From positions 21,131,789 through 21,195,788 of the forward strand of contig NC_087062.1 in NCBI RefSeq assembly GCF_963678635.1: DNA of 64,000 bases, given 5' to 3'. The DNA is from Symsagittifera roscoffensis. Taxonomy: Eukaryota; Xenacoelomorpha; Acoela; Convolutidae. The translations under genes and the position numbers were made by a program. Numbering within the stretch: the first letter of the stretch is position 1; every line of letters starts with the position of its first letter. Below, piece by piece: positions 14,358-26,695 of the stretch. The notes under the pieces were generated by a model. That model did not search any database. It was given only the letters and a program-made list of their open reading frames with translations, and had not been told where the DNA came from.

Positions 14358-16832
14358 AAGCTAACTCGCAAAAAAGTGTTCATTAAAGGGTTCACTTATT
14401 TGGACGTTTCTCTGTAGAATTGGAATTTGCATAGCATGTGTTCTCTGCTTTGTTTGTGGCTAGTGTATGGTTTAATAAACTCTCGCGGCTGAATGGTTAT
14501 TGTAAGAGAATTGTAATCTATATTTTGCTCTTCTTGGTGCAAAAATTATATTGAAAAATTATCAAAATAATTTATGAGGGACTCTTTTACACCTTATTGA
14601 AGATTTTGACGCCCTGAGCTCAAATGCAAAGAGTATTTATCCTGCGCTGAAATCCATGAAAGTTTAATTCATGGCGAATTTAAAGGTGATAATATGCCAA
14701 ATTGATGGGATAGATTATGCGAGTTAAATGCCTGTTCCTATGATGAAGGGCGATTTGATAGAGCTTGGCATTTTTATTCATAATTCGAAGCGCTAAATTT
14801 AATCCAAACGAACAAATTAGTTTTAATAGTTTCTCTACTAGACTCGAACAAGAGAGCTTGTATATCAAGGCAAAGCTCCGAGTGCTCCTACCTTAATTCA
14901 AGGCCAATTTGAAAAAAGTTTGGGCTAGAAATTTGACGAAGTAAACTTGAAAATAATTTATTCCTTTACACGCTAATGAAAGCTACAAAAGGATAGGTTC
15001 AGCTTCTTGTATAGTAACTTAAAAACAAATTGATTTGCCTCAATTCACTTTGGAACGCAATAATCCTTTGCTTACGCGTGCTGTATGAGAGCAAAATTTT
15101 GCGCGTTATTACCCCTAATTGGTCAAATTAGCAATTTTTAAACTCTCGTAACTGAACGAAAAAAAATCACAGGTGACATAACTTTTAAAAATGAGCTCTT
15201 AAGACAATTTTTAGCAGTTGGCTTAAGAAAATTCTGTCAAAGCGCTTAGCCGAAAAATGGAAAATTGAATGAGTCAAAATAACCATTCCTAGCATAAATT
15301 CTGCACTTTTGGTCGAAATTTGGGTCAATATCTTCCTTCAGTACTTGTGACCATTATAGAAATCGATTCCTATTAAGGGCAAGTTTTGATATTTTATTGT
15401 ATTTTTTTCCAGCTTTCGATGAAGTGTGGAATATTTATTCTTGGTTTGTTTTTAACTCGGTGAATTTCCGGCGACCCGAAAAGATTTTGCCCAAAGAATT
15501 TTTACTCCATTGATGATTTCGACTCTCTGAGCCCAAATATCAAAAGTTGTTTTACCTTCTTTATTTAATTTAAAATCTTGGAATTAGAAAAATGCGAATT
15601 TTCTTAGTGTCTGGACTACTTTTTGCGCGCTGTGAACATCTTATTTACGATGCTGAAAGGGTAACGCAATTTACTTATGCGTAGTATTCTATATGCACCA
15701 CAGAACTTTATCAAATAGAATTGAGGCACTCTAATCGGTCCTATTTTTTTACGTTTTACTCATTTTTATGTTAGCAAATGTTGTTCGAACTTGTCCAAAT
15801 TTTTTTTTCTTTTAAGAATTGATGCACGCAGTTCAGACTCTTAGATCGGTGGTGATCTTTCTTTTCTCAAAATAAGATTTGATCAAGCTTAAATTATTTT
15901 CGCTGTTTGATTTTTGATTCTTACTTCAAATTTGTGCATTTTTTTGTTAAAAGGAAGGAAAACTCAATTAATGATCACCGAAAGCGTAAAAGTAGCAAAA
16001 AATTTGATTGTGTTTTATTTTCGAAAATGGAATTCAGTTATCAGATTTTCCAAAAAAAAGTTATTCAGCAATCCAATTTTCTCAAATTGGGTTACTTTTA
16101 TCAAGTAAGTGTCAATCAAACGTTTTTGTCTGTTAACTTGTGTTCATTGACTCTTTTTCAACTGTCTGTTGGCCATGTTTTAAAGTTTTTTTTACCAACA
16201 GATATTTAATTTAGATCAAGGGGCAGTCGGAACACTCAGGAAGTTGACCTGGTATACAGTTCGACTTGGTATACACGAAGTAGAAAAAAATGTACACAAG
16301 CAACGCTTGGTTTGACTTTCAAATGAGAATTAGAACGTTTTTGTGCTGTGTGTTTTTCTGATGACGAGTTTTGACTCTTTAACGGGGTCACTTTGGCTAG
16401 TTTGGGACAATTAACGAGCAGTGTATTCCATTCAATTAACCCGTAAACAACTATTTAACTCGGCTCAGAAATTGTTCCAATTGGATTTGAGGCAAAGCAA
16501 AAGTGTCTGTTAATTTGTTGCTAGATGTAGAAAACGTCAGCTCATACTTTAAACAGCGTGTTTGGTGATATAATCAACAAAAAAACTCTGAAATCATCAT
16601 CTCTTAAATTTTTCATAACATGATTTTTTACTTCTAATTTAAGAAGGGGCAGTCGGAATTTAGTTTGTTCAACTTTCGCAGTTCATTTTGCGTACGGTAT
16701 AGTTTTTGTTTTAATTTTATTTTCATGAACTGTTTCAGCTTATTGTTCTGAGTACTTTTGAGGAAAATGGCGGACTATCTATGGTCATCGTGGTTTTTTC
16801 TCTCCAGACAGTTTTTGACTTTTTATACTAGC
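14358..16832. repeat. R repeat unit 3 (last of the array)
   Basis: Close to units 1-2 up to about 16530. The last ~300 bp (from GCTAGATGTAGAAAACGTC) is noticeably more diverged and leads into segment S near 16832 (TTTTATACTAGCAGGCTTTG). The same diverged tail reappears at 24920-25225, so it was copied together with S. Confidence 0.85.
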
Positions 16833-17261
16833 AGGCTTTGTCCGAAAGTTAATCGAATGAGTTTTAGACGTCATAGAGAATTGTCCGATAGTGCGTTTGA
16901 CTCGTATTGGCGATTTATTGCAAATTAAGGGGTTGGAATAACCATTTTTTTGTTTTTGGGCCGACAATTTTTCACATCCATTCGACGTCAGTAATTAGAC
17001 GATTTTCAGCATAGCGTCCTAATTGCACCCACTTCACAGCTTTTTGTAACCGACCAAAGTAAACCTTGAAAGTAAAATTGCCCATTCTCTTCGCAAATTT
17101 TCCAAAATCGTTTCAAAAATCTTTGTTTTTCTTTCATCAAGATTAATCAATATTTCTTGAAAAATCTTCGAATTATCGTCCAAGACAGCCAAGATTTTCT
17201 TTGTGATTTCACCAAGATTCTTAAAAAGTTTTCAAAGACGTTAAAGATTGGTGAAATTGGA

Positions 17262-17480
17262 TTGCATTTGTTTGTGCACAAATTGTTGTTTACATTGATG
17301 ATTTCAATGATTTTATTGCATTTTTTGTGCTCAAAGTTTTGTTTATTTTGATGATTTCATTGCTTATTTATGTGCCCAAAATGATGTTTATATTAATGAT
17401 TTTCATGATTTTAGTGCATGTTTTTGTGAACGAAATCTTGTTTATACTGATAATTTTCATGATTTGTGTCGTGCATTTTG
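17262..17480 (+). repeat. imperfect minisatellite, ~50-60 bp unit, four copies
   Basis: Four imperfect repeats of the pattern TTGTTTA-(C/T)A-TTGATGATTT-CATGATTTTATTGCAT-TTTTTGTG-CCAAA. The second S copy has the same array at about 25657-25870 with small changes (for example an extra T in the first unit). Reading frames across it are driven by the repeat. Confidence 0.75.
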
Positions 17481-18027
17481 AATTCAACTTTCGTTCTTAA
17501 TTTTCAAAAAGCATGCTTAAACAACAGTAAAAAATTTTGTTTTTTAGGCAATATAATCCATGTTTTAGACAATAAAATTGATTTTTTGGGTCCTTATAAA
17601 ATGCATTACAATAGATTTTATTCGGATTTTATACTGCAAAAAATTCCATTTTCTAGTTTACATTATTGACTTTTTGAACCGTATAAACTCCCTGTATTAT
17701 CCATTTTTGTGTCTAACTGGGTTACAATACAATCAATTTTGTACTAGTCGAAAATCTGTATAGAAATAGATTATAATCGATTGCAATCTTATTTTTGCCA
17801 ATGCGGGTAACTAATCTAAATGGCTCAGCCGAAAGTGGATCTCGTAAAACATTAACTTAGCAGAATGGCTAACGAATCATAGTGGAAATTCTTTGGGTGT
17901 TGAAGAAAAATGGAAGTGAAATTGTTATGCTCCTGTTAGTGAAGCATTGTGGAGATTCGCCTTCCTCTTCTGAATTAAACTTCCGACTTATCTGTGAGAG
18001 AATAGCTGATAAATACTTGTTTGCAAT

Positions 18028-18292
18028 TGCGAATTAAGGGGGAGGAGAAGGGACGCCATCCCCACTCAGGAATTTGACCCTCTGATAACCCAACTGGGTC
18101 CGCCTTTGGTATTTTAAACTATTTTAAAGTTTTTCCAACAGCCATTGACGCCAATGTATAATAATTTTGATGATCATTTTGTCGGAACTTTCTAAAAAAG
18201 GCCGAAAAACGCCATTTTTGTCCTGTTTTTCAAAAGTTTGCCGCCCCCCACCCCCCCTCATTCGAGAAAATCTTAAATCCGCCCGCCGTTTT
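18028..18292 (-). mobile_element. degenerate hAT-type MITE (first S copy)
   Basis: Interior blocks ACTCAGGAATTTGACC, AACCCAACTGGGTCCG, CGCCAATGTATAATA, and a right end TCGAGAAAATCTTAAATCCGCCC preceded by C runs match the family at 6114 and 33578. The left terminal repeat is degraded (TTAAGGGGGAGGAGAAGGG). The second S copy carries it at about 26430-26695. Confidence 0.65.
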
Positions 18293-19324
18293 TTGATGTT
18301 TGTCTAGATCAAACTAATTTTAAGCATTTTTTGACGGAACATGGCGGATACGCGAAGGCAGCATTCAATAGCAGAAGATTATTCCAACTTTCACTACTTT
18401 AAATCAAGATTGTAAACGGGACGCGGATCTATTATTTTCGCGGTTAGAAAGCGGGATGCGGAGGTTTCAAAAAAATTGCAGTTTTCATCTATCCTTTCCG
18501 TTTGGTTGGCTAAATTGAGTTTAAGAGCTCTAGTTCAATTGTCTTTCTTAAAAGACCTTATTCGGCCTAAGGCGAAGAGGTTCTGCGTCGCAAAAAAAAA
18601 TTTTGGGAACCTTTAGCTAAGTTTTTATCAGAAGAATCACGTTCTATCGGCACTCGCATCCCGCTCAAACTTAGTATTTATATGCGCCGGATGCGCCGAT
18701 ATAACAATAATGAAGTGAGTCAGTTAAATTGGTTGCCATAAAACGCTATAGAAAATCTTCAGATGGCCTGAGTGTCAATTTTTTCAAGGGAAGGTAAGCA
18801 AACGCTGATTTGAACTATGAAGAGGCGGTGATCATGTGTAATCCGTATTCAGTTTTTCACGTTGGTTAAAGCTTTAGTGAACTTTCCTTTTTTGGTTTTG
18901 TTACTTTTTGAAGTTATGAACTCTAACACAGCTTATGATATCAGATGTTTATTTGCTTTCGGTGTTTTTATGGCAGCAGCCTTATGCTTCGCTAAATGGC
19001 CAACGTTTGAACTTGCGCGAATAAATTCAATTTTTTTCTGATGTAAAAGTTTTTATGAACCGACAACTAGTCTGTAAAACCTCCGGAAAATTGCGTGCGT
19101 ACACTTAATTAATTCAATTGCGTCAATAGTTTGGAGTTTGTATTTGTTTTGGTTACAAAAATTAGGCAATCATTTGGTTTCAGTGCCTGTTTGTGCCGTA
19201 TATAGCCGAATAATTCATTATTCAGATAAAATCTTTGAAAAACAGTCCAAAATATAAACAGCTGGAGTTTTTTCTATCCATTTACTCGTAATAAAAAGAA
19301 GCGGATAATAAACTAAACATAAAA

Positions 19325-20445
19325 ATGACTGAAACCTCATCTATTCCGAAGATTTGCAGTGGCGTCGGAATTGTGGGTCAACTGATGTTTTTTGTTTTCG
19401 GATTTTTCTTCCACTGGCCTGCGATGTGGTACTTGGAACTACCAACAGTCCAGTACACCGGTGGTGCGTACAGTTGGTGTGGCAAGGCGACTGGATTTGG
19501 TAGTTGGAGTTGCTCTTCAATCGGCTCAGCTGAGGCGTAAGTGAACATCACGCACAATTGGAATAGCGGCATATTTGGAAGTTGAGGGAGGAAAGCTTAG
19601 ATAAATAACAAATTTATTTTTTGAAATTCGAATTTCAATAAATATTTTGAAAGTAGATATTCTTATAATGGCAGGTTGTTACTGAGGTTTTAGCATGGCG
19701 TCCGCATCTCAAGTTTCTAAAGCCTTGAAATTTTCCAAAGCAAGCTGAGCTTCCCTTTATTTGTTACTTGACGTCGATCTATATGAAACACTGTTAACCC
19801 ACAAAGATGAAAAACTGTTAGCCCGCAAATGTAGCTTTTTTGTACTCTGTGTTAAACCAAACATGGGACAATAAATTGATCATTGTGGAAATTCGCATAT
19901 AGCTAAACTTCATAAGTCCTTAAACACTTAAGCTCATACTGTGTTGCAGAGAAGCTTTTGGCCATGAATGGGGAGCATACATGGGCATACGTGTCATGGT
20001 AGCCTTCGCATACATCACTGGCATCGTCGCTATTATTTTGCTCTACGTCAATTTGTGCGTCAAGGTAACATAATCGCCCAAAGTTAAAATCATGCAAACT
20101 TTTTAAATGCGCAGACAAAATATGCTGTACAAAAGTACCAAATAGAAAAACCTTTTGTGTGTACTTTAAAAATTTGGAAGACGTTCTTTGTGTTTTCTAG
20201 AGTTTGAATTTTTCTAGAAAAGGGGAGTTGCGACGGCAGGAGTCGGTTTTGCGGCCGCCGAGTGTCTATTTGTGCTAATTGCGGCTGCATTGTGCTCGAG
20301 CACCTTCAGTGAAGCCTTTGGACTAGACACCGACCCCGCCTATGCTATGTTCATGGCATGGGTGGCGTGGATCACCACTATTTTGGTGACGGTGATGGCT
20401 GTCCTCGCACTGGTCTTCACAATCAAGGATGAGAACAAAGTATAA
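19325..20445 (+). CDS. claudin/PMP22-like tetraspan membrane protein, copy A (3 exons)
   Basis: Exons 19325-19536, 19950-20064 and 20218-20445; introns are GTAAGT..GCAG and GTAACA..CTAG. The joined product is 184 residues. Hydrophobic segments predict four membrane spans: about 13-31, 82-107, 112-135 and 150-176, with short cytoplasmic ends (tail KDENKV). The first extracellular loop (about 33-78) is the longest and holds two cysteines in SWCGKATGFGSWSC, resembling the W-x-GLW-C part of the claudin/PMP22/EMP signature, but a second C after the GxW-C is missing, so the family call is tentative. Size and topology fit claudin-like junction or membrane-organising proteins; MARVEL-type is the alternative. 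The ATG at 19325 follows ACATAAAA and is the only one giving an N-terminus just before span 1. The AATAAA is 93 bases after the stop. Confidence 0.85.
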
Positions 20446-20966
20446 GGATACCTGCATCAATTTTGACGTGCTTACTTTGATATAAATTAATCTCTATATG
20501 ATTTCCCCATTGCTTTCGTCCTTTTCTCTTTATATAAAATAAAGCATGTTTGCTGCATAGATACCATGAAACAAAATTAAAAACTGTATACTTCCGGGAC
20601 GTCATCGAAATGGACGAATCGATGACCGCAGTTAAACTGCTTAAAATTGTACTAACAAACTGAATTAGAAATAAAAAATTTAAATTTGTTTCTACTCTGT
20701 TTTTCTTTTGAATCAATTTGACAAACCACCTAAAAGTATTCAAAACTCAAGCTTCCAAAATAAGAATTGAGTGAGATTTTTGAAATTACATCTACTTACG
20801 GTATAGCAAAAATATTTCAACGAAAGACAACATGTGTGAAAAACAATTTGAAAGACAACTCATGCAAAGTCAATCGAAAACAAGGATATCCAGTTGCTCT
20901 GCAAGTAGCACAGAATAGACCGGCCATATTCCATTCAAGTAACCCGTAAACAGCTATTTAACTCGG
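19596..20966 (+). repeat. 1371 bp direct duplication, first copy
   Basis: From GCTTAGATAAATAAC in intron 1 of gene copy A through exons 2-3 and the 3' flank to a 38-base fragment of R palindromic core (about 20929-20966). Repeated head-to-tail at 20967-22337 with very few differences. Confidence 0.9.
20538..20543 (+). terminator. polyadenylation signal AATAAA, tetraspan copy A
   Basis: AATAAA within TATAAAATAAAGCATG, 93 bases downstream of the TAA stop. The equivalents are at 21909-21914 (copy B) and 28934-28939 (copy C). Confidence 0.6.
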
Positions 20967-22337
20967 CTTAGATAAATAACAAATTTATTTTTTGAAATTC
21001 GAATTTCAATAAATATTTTGAAAGTAGATATTCTTATAATGGCAGGTTGTTACTGAGGTTTTAGCATGGCGTCCGCATCTCAAGTTTCTAAAGCCTTAAA
21101 ATTTTCCAAAGCAAGCTGAGCTTCCCTTTATTTGTTACTTGACGTCGATCTATATGAAACACTGTTAACCCACAAAGATGAAAAACTGTTAGCCCGCAAA
21201 TGTAGCTTTTTTGTACTCTGTGTTAAACCAAACATGGGACAATAAATTGATCATTGTGGAAATTCGCATATAGCTAAACTTCATAAGTCCTTAAACACTT
21301 AAGCTCATACTGTGTTGCAGAGAAGCTTTTGGCCATGAATGGGGAGCATACATGGGCATACGTGTCATGGTAGCCTTCGCATACATCACTGGCATCGTCG
21401 CTATTATTTTGCTCTACGTCAATTTGTGCGTCAAGGTAACATAATCGCCCAAAGTTAAAATCATGCAAACTTTTTAAATGCGCAGACAAAATATGCTGTA
21501 CAAAAGTACCAAATAGAAAAACCTTTTGTGTGTACTTTAAAAATTTGGAAGACGTTCTTTGTGTTTTCTAGAGTTTGAATTTTTCTAGAAAAGGGGAGTT
21601 GCGACGGCAGGAGTCGGTTTTGCGGCCGCCGAGTGTCTATTTGTGCTAATTGCGGCTGCATTGTGCTCGAGCACCTTCAGTGAAGCCTTTGGACTAGACA
21701 CCGACCCCGCCTATGCTATGTTCATGGCATGGGTGGCGTGGATCACCACTATTTTGGTGACGGTGATGGCTGTCCTCGCACTGGTCTTCACAATCAAGGA
21801 TGAGAACAAAGTATAAGGATACCTGCATCAATTTCGACGTGCTTACTTTGATATAAATTAATCTCTATATGATTTCCCCATTGCTTTCGTCCTTTTCTCT
21901 TTATATAAAATAAAGCATGTTTGCTGCATAGATACCATGAAACGAAATTAAATACTGTATATTTCCGGGACGTCATCGAAATGGACGAATCGATGACCGC
22001 AGTTAAACTGCTTAAAATTGTACTAACAAACTGAATTAGAAATAAAAAATTTAAATTTGTTTCTACTCTGTTTTTCTTTTGAATCAATTTGACAAACCAC
22101 CTAAAAGTATTCAAAACTCAAGCTTCCAAAATAAGAATTGAGTGAGATCTTTGAAATTACATCTACTTACGGTATAGCAAAAATATTTCAACGAAAGACA
22201 ACATGTGTGAAAAACAATTTGAAAGACAACTCATGCAAAGTCAGTCGAAAACAAGGATATCCAGTTGCTCTGCAAGTAGCACAGAATAGAACGGCCATAT
22301 TCCATTCAATTAACCCGTAAACAACTATTTAACTCGG
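20967..22337 (+). repeat. 1371 bp direct duplication, second copy
   Basis: Same content as 19596-20966. It ends in the R core, which here continues into full R sequence (CTCGGCTCAGAAATTG). The junction at 20966/20967 joins R-derived CTCGGCT to intron-derived TAGATAAATAAC; the two parents share GCT-AGA microhomology. Confidence 0.85.
21321..21816 (+). pseudogene. tetraspan gene fragment B (exons 2 and 3 only)
   Basis: Exon 2 (21321-21435) and exon 3 (21589-21816) identical in coding sequence to copies A and C, with the same splice sites and downstream AATAAA (21909-21914), but no exon 1 and no copy of the gene's 5' flank. By itself it cannot start translation, so it is called a fragment. Because it lies 1.4 kb downstream on the same strand, exon 1 of copy A could in principle splice to these exons and yield the same protein with a different 3' UTR; sequence alone cannot show this. 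Confidence 0.8.
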
Positions 22338-25300
22338 CTCAGAAATTGTTCCAATTGGATTTGAGGCAAAGCAAAAGTGTCTGTTAATTTGTTGCTAGAT
22401 GCTGAAAACGTCTGCTCATACTTTAAACAGCTTATTTGGTGATATAATCAACAAAAAACTCTGAAATTATCATCTTCTAAATTTTTCATAACATGATTTT
22501 TTTCTTCTAATTTAAGATAGGCAGTCGGAACTTGGTTTGTTCAACTTTCTCAGTTATTTTCTCGTAGGGTATAGGTTTTTGTTCTAATTTTATTTCCATG
22601 AACTGTATCCCTTTATTGTTCTGAGTACTTTCGAGGAAAATGACGGACTATTTGTGCTCGGCGTTGCCTTTTCTTTCCAGACCATTTTCGAATTTTTATA
22701 CCAGCACGCTTTGAAGCGTTATTGTATTATAGTACGAAACATCTTTTTTATAAGCTAACTCGCAAAAAAGTGTTCATTAAAGGGTTCACTTATTTGGACG
22801 TTTCTCTGTAGAATTGGAATTTGCATAGCATGTGTTCTCTGCTTTGTTTGTGGCTAGTGTATGGTTTAATAAACTCTCGCGGCTGAATGGTTATTGTAAG
22901 AGAATTGTAATCTATATTTTGCTCTTCTTGGTGCAAAAATTATATTGAAAAATTATCAAAATAATTTATGAGGGACTCTTTTACACCTTATTGAAGATTT
23001 TGACGCCCTGAGCTCAAATGCAAAGAGTATTTATCCTGCGCTGAAATCCATGAAAGTTTAATTCATGGCGAATTTAAAGGTGATAATATGCCAAATTGAT
23101 GGGATAGATTATGCGAGTTAAATGCCTGTTCCTATGATGAAGGGCGATTTGATAGAGCTTGGCATTTTTATTCATAATTCGAAGCGCTAAATTTAATCCA
23201 AACGAACTAATTAGTTTTAATAGTTTCTCTACTAGACTCGAACAAGAGAGCTTGTATATCAAGGCAAAGCTCCGAGTGCTCCTACCTTAATTCAAGGCCA
23301 ATTTGAAAAAAGTTTGGGCTAGAAATTTGACGAAGTAAACTTGAAAATAATTTATTCCTTTACACGCTAATGAAAGCTACAAAAGGATAGGTTCAGCTTC
23401 TTGTATAGTAACTTAAAAACAAATTGATTTGCCTCAATTCATTTTAGAACGCAATAATCCTTTGCTTACGCGTGCTGTATGAGAGCAAAATTTTGCGCGT
23501 TATTACCCCTAATTGGTCAAATTAGCAATTTTTAAACTCTCGTAACTGAACGAAAAAAAATCACAGGTGACATAACTTTTAAAAATGAGCTCTTAAGACA
23601 ATTTTTAGCAGTTGGCTTAAGACAATTCTGTCAAAGCGCTTAGCCGAAAAATGGAAAATTGAATGAATCAAAGTAACCATTCCTAGCATAAATTCTGCAC
23701 TTTTGGTCGAAATTTGGGTCAATATCTTCCTTCAGTACTTGTGACCATTATAGAAATCGATTCCTATTAAGGGCAAGTTTTGATATTTTATTGTATTTTT
23801 TTCCAGCTTTCGATGAATTGTGGAATATTTATTCTTGGTTTGTTTTTAACTCGGTGAATTTCCGGCGACCCGAAAAGATTTTGCCCAAAGAATTTTTACC
23901 CCATTGATGATTTCGACTCTCTGAGCCCAAATATCAAAAGTTGTTTTACCTTCTTTATTTAATTTAAAATCTTGGAATTAGAAAAATGCGAATTTTTTTA
24001 GTGTCTGGACTACTTTTTGCGCGCTGTGAATATCTTATTTATGATGCTGAAAGGGTAACGCAATTTACTTATGCGTAGTATTCTATATGCACCACAGAAC
24101 TTTATCAAATAGAATTGAGGCACTCTAATCGGTCCTATTTTTTTACGTTTTACTTATTTTTATGTTAGCAAATGTTGTTCGAACTTGTCCAAATTTTTTT
24201 TCTTTTAAGAATTGATGCACGCAGTTCAGACTCTTAGATCGGTGGTGATCTTTCTTTTCTCAAAATAAGATTTGATCAAGCTTAAATTATTTTCGCTGTT
24301 TGATTTTTGATTCTTACTTCAAATTAGTGCATTTTTTTGTTAAAAGGAAGGAAAACTCAATTAATGATCACCGAAAGCGTAAAAGTAGCAAAAAATTTGA
24401 TTGTGTTTTATTTTCGAAAATGGAATTCAGTTATCAGATTTTCCAAAAAAAAGTTATTCAGCAATCCAATTTTCTCAAATTGGGTTACTTTTATCAAGTA
24501 AGTGTCAATCAAACGTTTTTGTCTGTTAACTTGTGTTCATTGACTCTTTTTCAACTGTCTGTTGGCCATGTTTTAAAGTTTTTTTACCAACAGATATTTA
24601 ATTTAGATCAAGGGGCAGTCGGAACACTCAGGAAGTTGACCTGGTATACAGTTCGACTTGGTATACACGAAGTAGAAAAAAATGTACACAAGCAACGCTT
24701 GGTTTGACTTTCAAATGAGAATTAGAACGTTTTTGTGCTGTGTGTTTTTCTGATGACGAGTTTTGACTCTTTAACAGGGTCACTTTGGCTAGTTTGGGAC
24801 AATTAACGAGCAGTGTATTCCATTCAATTAACCCGTAAACAACTATTTAACTCGGCTCAGAAATTGTTCCAATTGGATTTGAGGCAAAGCAAAAGTGTCT
24901 GTTAATTTGTTGCTAGATGTAGAAAACGTCAGCTCATACTTTAAACAGCGTGTTTGGTGATATAATCAACAAAAAAACTCTGAAATCATCATCTCTTAAA
25001 TTTTTCATAACATGATTTTTTACTTCTAATTTAAGAAGGGGCAGTCGGAATTTAGTTTGTTCAACTTTCGCAGTTCATTTTGCGTACGGTATAGTTTTTG
25101 TTTTAATTTTATTTCCATTAACTGTTTCAGCTTATTGTTCTGAGTACTTTTGAGGAAAATGGCGGACTATCTATGGTCATCGTGGTTTTTTCTCTCCAGA
25201 CAGTTTTTGACTTTTTATACTAGCAGGCTTTGTCCGAAAGTTAATCGAATGAGTTTTAGACGTCATAGAGAATTGTCTGATAGTGCGTTTGACTCGTATT

Positions 25301-26429
25301 GGCGATTTATTGCAAATTAAGGGGTTGGAATAACCATTTTTTGTTTTTGGGCCGACAATTTTTCACATCCATTCGACGTCAGTAATTAGACGATTTTCAG
25401 CATAGCGTCCTAATTGCACCCACTTCACAGCTTTTTGTAACCGACCAAAGTAAACCTTGAAAGTAAAATTGCCCATTCTCTTCGCAAATTTTCCAAAATC
25501 GTTTCAAAAATCTTTGTTTTTCTTTCATCAAGATTAATCAATATTTCTTGAAAAATCTTCGAATTATCGTCCAAGACAGCCAAGATTTTCTTTGTGATTT
25601 CACCAAGATTCTTAAAAAGTTTTCAAAGACGTTAAAGATTGGTGAAATTGGATTGCATTTGTTTGTGCACAAATTGTTGTTTACATTGATGATTTACATG
25701 ATTTTATTGCATTTTTTTGTGCTCAAAGTTTTGTTTATTTTGATGATTTCATTGCTTATTTATGTGCCCAAAATGATGTTTATATTAATGATTTTCATGA
25801 TTTTAGTGCATGTTTTTGTGAACGAAATCTTGTTTATACTGATGATTTTCATGATTTGTGTCGTGCATTTTGAATTCAACTTTCGTTCTTAATTTTCAAA
25901 TAGCATGCTTAAACAACAGTAAAAAATTTTGTTTTTTAGGCAATATAATCCATGTTTTAGACAATAAAATTGATTTTTTGGGTCCTTATAAAATGCATTA
26001 CAATAGATTTTATTCGGATTTTATACTGCAAAAAATTCCATTTTCTAGTTTACATTATTGACTTTTTGAACCGTTTAAACTCCCTGTATTATCCATTTTT
26101 GTGTCTAATTGGGTTACAATACAATCAATTTTGTACTAGTCGAAAATCTGTATAGAAATAGATTATAATCGATTGCAATCTTATTTTTGCCAATGCGGGT
26201 AACTAATCTAAATGGCTCAGCCGAAAGTGGATCTCGTAAAACATTAACTTAGCAGAATGGCTAACGAATCATAGTGGAAATTCTTTGGGTGTTGAAGAAA
26301 AATGGAAGTGAAATTGTTATGCTCCTGTTAGTAAAGCATTGTGGAGATTCGCCTTCCTCTTCTGAATTAAACTTCCGACTTATCTGTGAGATAATACCTG
26401 ATAAATACTTGTTTGCAATTGCGAATTAA

Positions 26430-26695
26430 GGGGGAGGAGAAGGGACGCCATCCCCACTCAGGAATTTGACCCTCTGATAACCCAACTAGGGTCCGATTTT
26501 GGTATTTTAAACTATTTTAAAGTTTTCGAACAGCCATCGACGCCAATGTATAATAGTTTTGATGATTATTTTGTCTGAACTTTCTAAAAAAGGCCGAAAA
26601 GCGCCTTTTTGTCCTGTTTTTCAAAAGTTTGTCCCCCCCCCCCCCCCCCCCCCCCCTCATTCGAGAAAATCCTAAATCCGCCCGCCGCTTTTTGA
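26430..26695 (-). mobile_element. degenerate hAT-type MITE (second S copy) with C24 run
   Basis: Duplicate of the remnant at 18028-18292. The C-rich stretch is here an uninterrupted run of 24 C (26633-26656), where the first copy has two shorter runs broken by other bases. It ends with TCCTAAATCCGCCCGCCG. Confidence 0.65.

Larger units (their letters stand above)
16833..19324. other. 5' flank of tetraspan gene copy A (segment S, first copy)
   Basis: Duplicated at about 25226-27719 with high identity. It holds a minisatellite (17262-17480) and a MITE remnant (18028-18292). I see no protein gene. A 71-codon frame in the second copy (27256-27471, + strand) is interrupted by differences at the start in this copy, so it is not supported. 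The promoter of the tetraspan gene presumably lies in the last few hundred bases, but no TATA or initiator can be singled out. Confidence 0.55.

Noticed and set aside
19903-20118. Minus-strand frames overlapping tetraspan exons 2 and 3 (19903, 20090, 20423 and their duplicates)
   Set aside because: Antisense shadows of, or flanks to, the spliced plus-strand gene, which has canonical introns, membrane topology and a poly(A) signal.
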